From Compostibacter hankyongensis (GTDB lineage: Bacteria; Bacteroidota; Bacteroidia; Chitinophagales; Chitinophagaceae), in NCBI RefSeq assembly GCF_039541075.1, contig NZ_BAABFN010000001.1, forward strand, positions 1,178,001 to 1,242,000: 64,000 nucleotides of DNA, given 5' to 3'. Of this stretch, positions 44,351 through 52,853 are shown piece after piece; the stretch's first letter is position 1, and the number at the start of each line of letters is the position of its first letter. Both the position numbers and the translations under genes were made by a program. The notes below the pieces were generated by a model that saw nothing but the letters and a program-made list of their open reading frames with translations, made no database searches and was not told where the DNA came from.

Positions 44351-45733
44351 TCAATATTCATTATTTAATGCGAATGCCGGTTTCCGGTCCATCCACATGC
44401 CCCGTGTAAAATCGGGAATATGCTGTACGGCGCCGCCTTCCTGCACAGAGGCTTCTGACAGCGGGGTAATGGCATACCAGGTGGCGAGGTCGTACACATC
44501 CTGCTGAAAAGGCGCTTTCCGCTTGATGCTTTCCACCAGCGAGTTGATGACAAACCAGTCCATGCCGCCATGGCCCGCTCCTTCGGTATCGTTGGCATAG
44601 CGTTTCCACAGGGGATGGTCGTATTTTTCCATATATGGCTTATCGCTTTCCCATTCATCGTTGTTTTTGGTGGTGCCCTCGATATACAGCGAATCAAAGT
44701 CATCCATCCACAATCCCTGTGTACCCTGTACGCGGAAGTTGAGCGAATAGGGACGGGGAGAGTTGGTGTCGTGCGACAGCATGATGGTTTCCCCGTTGGC
44801 GGTCTTGATCAGCGTGGTGACGATATCTCCTAAGTTGAACTTTACCTTGGCATTGGGATGATCCTTTCCGCCGTTGTCTACGATGTACTTGTGCAGGCCG
44901 CGGGTTTTCGTGGCCATCGAAGTCAGCGACAGCAGGCGGTTGCCGCGGTTCAGGTTGATCATATTGCCTACCGGCCCCAGCCCGTGCGTGGGATAAAGAT
45001 CCCCGTTGCGATGCACCGAATGGTTGGTACGCCAGTGCGCTTCGGAGATGCCTTTTTCGCCAAACTCCACGCCGTGCCCGTAAAAGTGGACGCCGTCGTT
45101 GAACTTTACGGGACGCAGGTCGTGCTGATAGCCGCCCTGCAGATGGATGATCTCCCCGAAAAGGCCCTGGCGGACCATATTGAGCACCGCCATCACATCG
45201 CGGCGGTAGCTCACATTTTCCATGCCGAATACCGGCACGCCGGTGGCTTCGCTGGTGTTCACCAGGTTCCAGCATTCCTGGATATCGGTGGCGCCGCAGA
45301 CTTCCACCGAAGGTATCTTGCCGGCTTTCATGGCGGCGATGGCCTGGGGAACATGCCACTCCCAGGGAGAAGCGATGATAACGGCATCGATATCGTCACG
45401 CTTCAGCAGGTTCAGGTAATCATGCGGTCCGTTGGTATATTCGGCTACCTTTTTTGAGCCTTTGTAATATTTGCTGATAAGATCGCGGCAGCGCGGGATG
45501 GCCACCTTGGTATCCGGATCGCAGATCGCCACTACTTCCACGTCGTTGCGGCGCAGGCAGAGGCCTAAGTGGTTCTGACCGCGGAGGCCGGTGCCGATAT
45601 GGCCGATGCGTACCTTGGCCTGCTTTTCGGCGCCGAAGGCGCGGACGGACTGCGCAGAGCCCAGCAAAGTGGCCCCTACTCCGGCCACCGTCGTATTGCG
45701 GATAAAGGTCCTGCGATGCATTTTCTGAGTCAT
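44351..45733 (-). CDS. GH109-type glycosidase / Gfo-Idh-MocA family oxidoreductase
   Basis: NAD-dependent glycosidase of the family that includes alpha-N-acetylgalactosaminidase from Elizabethkingia. The N-terminus HRRTFIRNTTVAGVGATLLG is a Tat signal (RRTFIR). The NAD-binding Rossmann motif is IGHIGTGLRGQNHLGLCLRR. The catalytic region has HWRTNHSVHRNGDLYPTHGL and GPVGNMINLNRGNR, the latter stretch being characteristic of GH109 rather than general Gfo/Idh/MocA enzymes. 460 aa. It faces galK and diverges from the third susC, so removal of alpha-GalNAc from glycans before import is a sensible role. Exact specificity is inference. Confidence 0.85.
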   Translation of the reverse strand: MTQKMHRRTFIRNTTVAGVGATLLGSAQSVRAFGAEKQAKVRIGHIGTGLRGQNHLGLCLRRNDVEVVAICDPDTKVAIPRCRDLISKYYKGSKKVAEYTNGPHDYLNLLKRDDIDAVIIASPWEWHVPQAIAAMKAGKIPSVEVCGATDIQECWNLVNTSEATGVPVFGMENVSYRRDVMAVLNMVRQGLFGEIIHLQGGYQHDLRPVKFNDGVHFYGHGVEFGEKGISEAHWRTNHSVHRNGDLYPTHGLGPVGNMINLNRGNRLLSLTSMATKTRGLHKYIVDNGGKDHPNAKVKFNLGDIVTTLIKTANGETIMLSHDTNSPRPYSLNFRVQGTQGLWMDDFDSLYIEGTTKNNDEWESDKPYMEKYDHPLWKRYANDTEGAGHGGMDWFVINSLVESIKRKAPFQQDVYDLATWYAITPLSEASVQEGGAVQHIPDFTRGMWMDRKPAFALNNEY

Positions 45734-45900
45734 GAATAATATGGTTTTAGCGGTAATAAAAAATAGACCGGCAGCGTTACTGCCCTGATACCGGCTCCCA
45801 ATATAAAAAATATGCGGAAAGAGAAAAAGGAAAATCGCCGGAGCCGTTACAGCAATGAATTTTTTTGAAAAATTTCAGGATAAAAATAGGATAAATACGA

Positions 45901-45920
45901 TGCAAACGTTGCCGGTAACG
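45901..45920. promoter_or_regulatory. Putative LacI-type operator in the GH109-susC intergenic region
   Basis: The 329-base gap (45734-46062) between the divergent GH109 and susC genes has no gene. It contains TGCAAACGTTGC (45901-45912), with GCAA..TTGC arms around ACG, followed immediately by the GGTAACG half-site (45914-45920). The same two elements occur upstream of the first susC (30-41 and 3-9). No perfect TAnnTTTG box was seen. Confidence 0.45.
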
Positions 45921-46062
45921 AGTGAATGAAAAAGGGTGTGGTTTCGCTCCGGGGAGTATAGTGGGAAAGTGTATCTTGGGCCGCTTTATATACGTTATCT
46001 AAGGAATCTGAAAAAACATTTGATTGAAGTCTTTACACATTGATCCGTTAAATCTTTTTGGT

Positions 46063-49011
46063 ATGCGACGACTACCGTCCCCTCGTATGCGCCTGGCGCT
46101 TTGCGGCCTGGTTATGCTGTTGCTTTGTCCCGCTGTATTGTACGCCCAGCAAACTGCCCTGCAGGGTACGGTTACCGATCCGGCTACTTCGGAGCCCCTT
46201 CCCGGCGTTTCGGTAGGGTTGAAAGGTACCGGCCTGGGAACCGTCACCGACGGCAACGGGAGGTACCGCCTCGAAGCTCCTGCCGATACCGGTACGCTTG
46301 TTTTCAGCTTTGTGGGATACAACCGGCAGGAGGTCGCCATCAACCATCACACCGTACTGAATGTAAGCCTCGTCCGGAGCTCCTCGGATCTGAATGAGGT
46401 CGTGGTGGTGGGTTACGGTACCCAGAAAAAGAGCGATATCACCGGCTCGGTGGCTTCGGTAGATGAGCAGCGGCTGCGCGACATGCCCAATACCAATTTC
46501 GCCCAGGCGCTGCAGGGATCGGTGCCCGGGCTGTCGGTCGACCTGAACAGCGCCGGCGCCGAGCAGAACGACAACGCTATCGATATCCGCGGTCCGAATT
46601 CCATCCTGGCCACCAACAAGCCGCTCATCGTGCTGGACGGGGTGCCCTACAACGGTAGCATTGCGGGTATCAACCCTTCAGACATCGCTTCCATCGAGGT
46701 GCTCAAGGATGCTTCTTCCGCCGCCATCTACGGTTCCCGCGGCTCCAACGGCGTGATCCTGATCACCACCAAAAAAGGCGCTACGGGTAAGCCGGTCATC
46801 TCCTACGACGGGCAGTTCGGCATAGAGGATATTGCCAACCTTCCGCCCATGCTGAGCCCGGAAGAATTTTACCGGTTCAAGCAGACCCGGGAGCCCGGTT
46901 CCGTCACCCTCTCCGAACAGGAGATTTATGATTCCAAGCGTTTTCCGGACTGGCCCGATCTGGCCACCCGTCAGGGCAACCGCTCCCAGCATACCCTGGG
47001 CGTACGCGGCGGTACCGAAAATGTAAAATATTACGTCTCCGGTACTTACCTGGGGGTGAAAGGCGTGGCGGTGAATGATGACTTCAAAAGATTGTCGCTC
47101 CGCGCCAACCTGGAGGTGAAGCTGTCCCGCTGGCTTACCTTCGGTACCAACACCCAATCCGCTTACCTGGATCGCAGCGGGCTGCCGGCCGACTTCAACG
47201 GCAACTTCGGGGCTTACCGCTTCAATCCACTGACCACTGCCTTTGACTCTTCGGGTGCGCCCACTATTTATCCCTGGCCGGAAGATGTATTCTTTGAAAA
47301 CCCGCTCTCTCCCACGCTGGCGAAGAACGTGGATCATACCTACGAGGTGATCTCAAATAACTTTTTGCAGGTAGACTTTCCTTTTCTGAAAGGGCTGTCC
47401 TACCGGCTGAATACGGGAGTGAACTACCGGAACCGTGACCAAAGTACCTATTACGGACGGAATACCAAAAGGGGACTGGAGGCGCAGGGATTGATGGACC
47501 AGGACAACGGCTTTGCCAATAACTATATCATCGAGAACATCCTTTCCTTTGACCGGAACTTTGGGGATCATCATATTTACTTCACCGGTCTGTACAGTTA
47601 CGAGTACAATAACAACAAGACCAACAGCCTGCATGCCGAAGGGTTCCCTAACGATGTGAAGACCTTTTACCAGGCCGACGTGGCCCTGCTGCTCCAGCCC
47701 AAAGCCAGCTATACGCAGACCCAGCTGATCTCGCAGATGGCGCGGATCAACTACAGCTATAAGGATAAATACCTGCTGACGCTGACCGGGAGAAGGGACG
47801 GTTTTTCCGGCTTCGGTTCCGGTGAAAAATACGGATTCTTCCCTTCGGCCGCTATCGGATGGAACATCATGAACGAATCCTTTATGAAGAACAGCAGCCT
47901 GGTCAGCAACCTGAAGCTGCGGCTCTCCTACGGGACGAACGGTAACCAGGCGGTGGACGCTTACGGAACGCTGGCCCTGCTGGACAGCCGGCCTTATGTA
48001 AACGGCAATACTACCGCGCCGGGCTATGTGCCTTCCAGCCTGGCCAACCCCAACCTGGGTTGGGAAACCACCAACACCGCCAATATCGGCATCGACTTCG
48101 GGCTCTGGCAAGGGCGCCTGCAGGGGACGCTGGATATGTACAGGTCCAATACCTACGATCTGCTGCTGAGGCGGCGCATCTCCCCTGTGCACGGCATCAC
48201 CAGCATCGTCCAGAACATCGGGAAAACGAACAACAAGGGAATGGAGCTGGGGCTGAGCAGCATCAACGTGCAGAAAGGAGATTTCAGCTGGTCTACCGAA
48301 GCCAATATCTCCTTTTACCGCAACAAGATCGTAGGGCTGTACGGCACGGGAGGGAACGATACCGCAAACACCTGGTTTATCGGTCACCCGATCAACGTGA
48401 ACTTCAGCTATATATACGACGGCGTTTTCCAGGAAGGAGACGATATTGCCAACAGTCCCCAGCCGGATGCCAAGCCGGGTTATGCCAAGGTGAGAGATCT
48501 GAACGGGGATAACAAGATCACGCCGGACGGCGACCGTACCATCATCGGCAGCCGGCAGCCTTCGTTTATCTGGGGGATGGGCAACACCTTCAAGTATAAA
48601 AACCTGAGCCTGTATGTCTTTGTCCGTGGCGTAGAGGGTACCAACCGGAGCAACTCCCTTTTATCGGATAACGGGGTACAGTCCGGGGTACGGTACAATA
48701 CTGTAAAAAAGAACTGGTGGACGCCGGAGAATCCTACCAATGATTTCTATGCCAACGCGGTAGGGGCCAATAAAAACGGCGCGCCCATTTACCAGAGCGA
48801 CGCGTTTGTGCGGATACAGGATATTTCCCTGTCCTATAATTTCGGGGCGAGCGTGCTGGAAAAGCTGAAGCTGAGCCGGCTCCGGCTGTATGTGGAAGCG
48901 CATAACCTGGTCACCTTCACCAAATGGACCGGCATGGATCCCGAGCTGAATGACCAGGAGGGAATCCCGCTTCAGAAGGAATACATGATCGGTCTGAATA
49001 TCGGTTTGTAG
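46063..49011 (+). CDS. SusC/RagA family TonB-linked outer membrane protein
   Basis: Third SusC channel. Start at ATG 46063 (MRRLPSPRMRLALCGLVMLL), since the in-frame TTG upstream would extend the signal peptide. Signal ends ..VLYAQQ. Regulatory domain LQGTVTDPATSEPLPGVSVG, TonB-box-like LNEVVVVGYGTQKKSDITGS, plug motif IASIEVLKDASSAAIYGSRG and SNGVILITTKKGATGKPVIS, barrel ending MIGLNIGL. 982 aa. It is followed by its SusD partner after 105 bases and by two secreted carbohydrate-related proteins. Confidence 0.95.
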   Translation: MRRLPSPRMRLALCGLVMLLLCPAVLYAQQTALQGTVTDPATSEPLPGVSVGLKGTGLGTVTDGNGRYRLEAPADTGTLVFSFVGYNRQEVAINHHTVLNVSLVRSSSDLNEVVVVGYGTQKKSDITGSVASVDEQRLRDMPNTNFAQALQGSVPGLSVDLNSAGAEQNDNAIDIRGPNSILATNKPLIVLDGVPYNGSIAGINPSDIASIEVLKDASSAAIYGSRGSNGVILITTKKGATGKPVISYDGQFGIEDIANLPPMLSPEEFYRFKQTREPGSVTLSEQEIYDSKRFPDWPDLATRQGNRSQHTLGVRGGTENVKYYVSGTYLGVKGVAVNDDFKRLSLRANLEVKLSRWLTFGTNTQSAYLDRSGLPADFNGNFGAYRFNPLTTAFDSSGAPTIYPWPEDVFFENPLSPTLAKNVDHTYEVISNNFLQVDFPFLKGLSYRLNTGVNYRNRDQSTYYGRNTKRGLEAQGLMDQDNGFANNYIIENILSFDRNFGDHHIYFTGLYSYEYNNNKTNSLHAEGFPNDVKTFYQADVALLLQPKASYTQTQLISQMARINYSYKDKYLLTLTGRRDGFSGFGSGEKYGFFPSAAIGWNIMNESFMKNSSLVSNLKLRLSYGTNGNQAVDAYGTLALLDSRPYVNGNTTAPGYVPSSLANPNLGWETTNTANIGIDFGLWQGRLQGTLDMYRSNTYDLLLRRRISPVHGITSIVQNIGKTNNKGMELGLSSINVQKGDFSWSTEANISFYRNKIVGLYGTGGNDTANTWFIGHPINVNFSYIYDGVFQEGDDIANSPQPDAKPGYAKVRDLNGDNKITPDGDRTIIGSRQPSFIWGMGNTFKYKNLSLYVFVRGVEGTNRSNSLLSDNGVQSGVRYNTVKKNWWTPENPTNDFYANAVGANKNGAPIYQSDAFVRIQDISLSYNFGASVLEKLKLSRLRLYVEAHNLVTFTKWTGMDPELNDQEGIPLQKEYMIGLNIGL

Positions 49012-49116
49012 GTATGAATAAAGATGAATGTGCGAGGCTTATCTCGTTCATGATAATAACCGGCTCCGATGCACCTGTGGTGTCATCCGGCCATCGAAAA
49101 AGATAAATATCAACAG

Positions 49117-50745
49117 ATGAAAATATCCGTTATCGCAATCCTGCTGCTGATCGCCGGCATAGGCTGGACCGGCTGTTCGAAGGAAAAGCTCAACGAAAAT
49201 TCTCCGAGCCTGATCACCGGCGACAACCTCTTTGTAAACAAAGAAGGCTTTGAAAACGCCCTCAACGGCCTGTATGACGAAATGCGCCGGATCAGATCGG
49301 GGAGCCAGTACGGCAGCTCCAATACCCTCATGCAGGAGGCCGCCGTCATCGGCGTGGACAATGCTTACGGCAACTGGCGGGCGCCGGTGGAAGACGTCTT
49401 TAATTTATGGGGGGCGGACAACAATGCTGCGGAAGGATACTTCAGCGATGTATTTGCCTGGCTGTATGAAACCATCAACGCCGCCAATACCATCGTGGAC
49501 CGTGCGCAGAACCCAGATCTGGAATGGAGCGAAGCGGATAAAGACGAGATCCTGGCTGAGGCCCGCTGCATCCGCGCCTGGTGCTACCGCCATCTTACCT
49601 ATCTCTGGGGCGACGTGCCGCTGACCCTGCACGAATCATCAGGATCCAACATCAAAACCGATTGGGAAAGAACCCCCGTGGCCGTGGTTCGCGATTCCAT
49701 GGAAGCCGACTGGCTTTTCGCAGAAAAATATCTTCCCGAAACATCCCAGAATGATGGCAAGCTCCTCAAAGGAGTGTCCCAGCATTACCTGGCGGAACTT
49801 TACCTTGCCGAAGGAAAGCCGCAGCAGGCTAAGGAAATGGCGCTCAAAGTAACGCAGAACCCGGCCTATGCGCTGGTCACCGAGCGGTACGGGGTGAACA
49901 AAGCCCTGCCGGGTACGCCCTTTACCGACATGTTCATCCACGGAAATTCCAACCGCAGCGAAGGCAATACCGAGGCTTTGTGGGTGATCCAGAACGAGCA
50001 GAACGTCATTGGTGGGGAGGGCAACAACATCATGGCCCGCTACTGGCTGAACCGGTATTATTCCCTGGCCGTAACGGGCACCGACGGGAAGAAAACCAAT
50101 CCCATCGCTGCCAGCGGAGAGAATGGAGGACGGGGCATCGGCCGGCTGGGCCCTACCCGTTTCGCCCTGGACCTGTACGACAGCACGGACGACCGCGGAT
50201 CGGACTTTGCCTGGCGCCATTACTGGATCATCAATGGCAAGCCGCCCAAAGGATATGCCGTGGGAGATACGATATTTCTGCACTGGGATAAAGACGAAAC
50301 GCTGAGCAATGCCGACTGGCCCAATCCCCGCAAATGGGACTTTGCCAACCCGATCAACGATACGGATCCCCGGCAGTATAACGACCAGGTATATCTCCGT
50401 GCCGGAGAGACCTGGCTGCTGCTGGCGGAAGCGGATTATGAGCTTGGCGATGCACAGGGCGCCACCGATGCCATCAACGCGCTCCGTGCAAGGGCGCATG
50501 CTCCCGCGGTGACGGCCGGCCAGGTAACGCTTGATCTTATCCTCGACGAACGTTCGAGGGAGCTGTTTTCCGAAGAGGAGCGCCGGTATACCCTCAGGCG
50601 TACCCACAGCTGGCTCCGGAGAACCAAGCTTTATAACAAGATCGCCGGCCCGCATGTGCAGCCCCGGGATACCCTGCTGCCCATCCCGCAGGATGTGATC
50701 GATGCCAACCTGACTAAACCCATGCCGCAGAACCCGGGATATTAA
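49117..50745 (+). CDS. SusD/RagB family outer membrane lipoprotein
   Basis: Partner of the preceding SusC. Start at ATG 49117 (MKISVIAILLLIAGIGWTGC); the lipobox Cys is residue 20, followed by SKEKLNENSPS. Standard SusD pieces: LYETINAANTIVDRA, EARCIRAWCYRHLTYLWGDV, VPLTLHES, VYLRAGETWLLLAEADYELG, LDERSRELFSEEERRYTLRR and the ending LPIPQDVIDANL..NPGY. 542 aa. A composite repeat island begins two bases after its stop. Confidence 0.95.
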   Translation: MKISVIAILLLIAGIGWTGCSKEKLNENSPSLITGDNLFVNKEGFENALNGLYDEMRRIRSGSQYGSSNTLMQEAAVIGVDNAYGNWRAPVEDVFNLWGADNNAAEGYFSDVFAWLYETINAANTIVDRAQNPDLEWSEADKDEILAEARCIRAWCYRHLTYLWGDVPLTLHESSGSNIKTDWERTPVAVVRDSMEADWLFAEKYLPETSQNDGKLLKGVSQHYLAELYLAEGKPQQAKEMALKVTQNPAYALVTERYGVNKALPGTPFTDMFIHGNSNRSEGNTEALWVIQNEQNVIGGEGNNIMARYWLNRYYSLAVTGTDGKKTNPIAASGENGGRGIGRLGPTRFALDLYDSTDDRGSDFAWRHYWIINGKPPKGYAVGDTIFLHWDKDETLSNADWPNPRKWDFANPINDTDPRQYNDQVYLRAGETWLLLAEADYELGDAQGATDAINALRARAHAPAVTAGQVTLDLILDERSRELFSEEERRYTLRRTHSWLRRTKLYNKIAGPHVQPRDTLLPIPQDVIDANLTKPMPQNPGY

Positions 50746-50746
50746 C

Positions 50747-50929
50747 CCACCCCCTGACCCCCTAAAGGGGGAATAAGGGGAAAGGTAAAGGGTAAAAGGG
50801 AAAAGGCATTTTAAGGATTTGATGATGTGCTGATGTGCCGATTTGATGATTACCTGATCAGCAGAGATAAAAGGTGAAAGGTCATTTTAAGTTTAAGACC
50901 ATTGAAAATCATTTTGCACGAGATAAACC
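50747..50929. repeat. Composite repeat island between susD and the DUF4838 gene
   Basis: Palindrome CCCCCTAAAGGGGG (50758-50771). Family-A heptamers at 50777-50805 (GTAAAGG, GTAAAAG, GGAAAAG). Linker GCATTTTAAG. Six octamers in a row at 50816-50863, every one beginning with GAT (GATTTGAT, GATGTGCT, GATGTGCC, GATTTGAT, GATTACCT, GATCAGCA). A second short A array to 50880 with GTCATTTTAAG, a single B-like unit, and the non-repetitive module (50905-50929) shared with 15894 and 25681. The DUF4838 start follows. Confidence 0.9.
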
Positions 50930-50942
50930 AGAAACAAACGGT

Positions 50943-52835
50943 GTGAGCAGTATATCCCTATGGTCCAAATGGCTTTTGCCCGTCCTGTTTTTCGGATTGG
51001 TCTCCGGGATCACAGGCTGCGGCTCATCCGGAAAGGTGCCGCTTGCCGCTGACGGCAAAGCGAAGATCTCTATCCAGCTGCCGGAAAACCCGTCGGAAAC
51101 GCAGCGCTTTGCCGCCGCTGAGCTGGCAAAATACCTGCAGCAGATATCCGGCGTTGTATTTTCTGTAAAGCAGGCGGATGGCTCCGCCGGTCCGGTAATA
51201 AAGCTGTTGCGCAGCGGGGACGATGATCAGGAAGGATATTCCCTCTCTGTCCGCAACGGCGATATCCTGCTCGAAGGCCATAACGACCGCAGCATGCTGT
51301 ATGCCGTCTATGACTTTCTGGAACGGCTGGGTTGCGAGTGGCTGGCCCCTGATTTTCCCTTTTATGCGGGCCATGCAGAAATGATCCCCCGTAAGCAGAC
51401 GCTGGATTATACCGACGAGGGCAAGATAACGGAAACGCCTGTATTTGCTTACCGGAAGCTGGATGTGGCCGGTACGCGTACCCACGATGTGGAACAGATC
51501 AGGCAGCTCATTGACTGGATGCCCAAGCTGCGATACAACGTGCTGCGGTTTGCCATGGCGCGCGACGACAGCAGAGATGAGAAATGGGCGGCCTGGCGGA
51601 CTGCGCTCACCCCGGAGCTGAAAAAAAGAGGGATCATCATCGAAGTCGGGGGACATGGGTACCAGCGTTTTCTCAATGCCCGCATGGAGCAACATACGCT
51701 GTTCAAAAAACATCCCGGATGGTTTGGAAAAGACAGCTCCTGCCGCCCCAGCCCTTCGGACCGGCTGGTCTTCAATACCGCCGACAGCGGCGCGGTGAAC
51801 TATTTCCTGAATAACGTAGCCGGCTATATAAAAGACCATCCCGAGATCGATATCTTCGATCTCTGGCCACCCGACGTGGGGCGTTGGGCGGACTGCCCGG
51901 AGATGAAAAAGCTGGGAACCGTGGCGGACCGGCAGGCCCGCCTGGCCAACCGGGTAGACTCGATGCTGAAAAAAATACGGCCCGGTCTCCGGCTGGAGAT
52001 CATCGCTTACGCTTACGCGTTGCTGCCGCCTGCACCCGGTATCCTGAACAAGGATATCCAGGTGGAAATATGTCCGATCAACCAGCAGTTCGAACACCAG
52101 ATCTATGATACGGCCTCAGCCGGGAATGCGGAATATGTAAAAGCCATACAGGCCTGGAAAGGCACCTTTCAGGGCAGCATCGGGCTGTATTCGTATTACC
52201 GGAAGCAGGCCTGGCGTTCGCTGGCCAATGTGATCCCCCACTATATACAACGGGATATGCAGTGGTATGCCGGCGTGCCGCTGGCCGGTATCTCGTGTTA
52301 TGCCGAACCGGGCGACTGGTATACCTATGAGCTGAATCATTACATACTCGGAGAAACAGCCTGGAATCCGGGGCTGAACGTGGATACCCTCATCCGCCGC
52401 TTTTGCCGCTCACGCTACGGCTCCTGCTGGAAGGTCGCAGAGGAGGCCTATGCCGACCTGGAAAAAATCGTGCCGATATACGGCAGCATCCCCTTCAGCA
52501 CGCTGAAGCCTGCCCCGGAGATCGAAGCGGCGCAAAAGCAGGTTGAGGCCAGGCTATCCGAATTGCGCCGGGCGAAGACGGAGAACAGGGACTCCGTAGT
52601 AGCCGCCAATCTTTCCCGTCTGCTGCTGATGTTCGGCTATCTCCGGCAGGACCTGCAGATACAGCATGCACGCGCCTCCGGAGCGCCCCGCGAAGCGGTG
52701 CTGGCTCAGGTAAAAGACCTGCTGGCGTTTCTGCAGGCGAATGCCGGCAAAGGAGTAGCCATACTGACCGGCGCAGACGATCTGGGAAGATTTACCAAAA
52801 AATACGGGCTTACGCATCAGAGCCTGCTGGACTGA
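50943..52835 (+). CDS. DUF4838 lipoprotein with alpha-glucuronidase-like N-terminal domain
   Basis: A 630-residue surface or periplasmic lipoprotein. The likely start is GTG 50943; it gives a short signal with lipobox ITGC near residue 29. An upstream in-frame extension would be encoded by repeat DNA and is rejected. The N-terminal part (about 45-140) resembles the GH67 N-domain: NPSETQRFAAAELAKYLQQI, DGYSL-like and RSMLYAVYDFLERLGCEWLA. The middle region belongs to DUF4838: LRYNVLRFAMARDD, HPGWFGKD, IDIFDLWPPDVGRWADCPEM. Probable carbohydrate-active protein; no activity established. It directly precedes the GH2-like gene. Confidence 0.8.
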   Translation: MSSISLWSKWLLPVLFFGLVSGITGCGSSGKVPLAADGKAKISIQLPENPSETQRFAAAELAKYLQQISGVVFSVKQADGSAGPVIKLLRSGDDDQEGYSLSVRNGDILLEGHNDRSMLYAVYDFLERLGCEWLAPDFPFYAGHAEMIPRKQTLDYTDEGKITETPVFAYRKLDVAGTRTHDVEQIRQLIDWMPKLRYNVLRFAMARDDSRDEKWAAWRTALTPELKKRGIIIEVGGHGYQRFLNARMEQHTLFKKHPGWFGKDSSCRPSPSDRLVFNTADSGAVNYFLNNVAGYIKDHPEIDIFDLWPPDVGRWADCPEMKKLGTVADRQARLANRVDSMLKKIRPGLRLEIIAYAYALLPPAPGILNKDIQVEICPINQQFEHQIYDTASAGNAEYVKAIQAWKGTFQGSIGLYSYYRKQAWRSLANVIPHYIQRDMQWYAGVPLAGISCYAEPGDWYTYELNHYILGETAWNPGLNVDTLIRRFCRSRYGSCWKVAEEAYADLEKIVPIYGSIPFSTLKPAPEIEAAQKQVEARLSELRRAKTENRDSVVAANLSRLLLMFGYLRQDLQIQHARASGAPREAVLAQVKDLLAFLQANAGKGVAILTGADDLGRFTKKYGLTHQSLLD

Positions 52836-52853
52836 TTGATAAAAAACAGGAAC

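Noticed and set aside
50874..50942. Upstream in-frame extension of the DUF4838 gene
   Set aside because: It would be encoded entirely by repeat sequence and would displace the signal peptide from the N-terminus.
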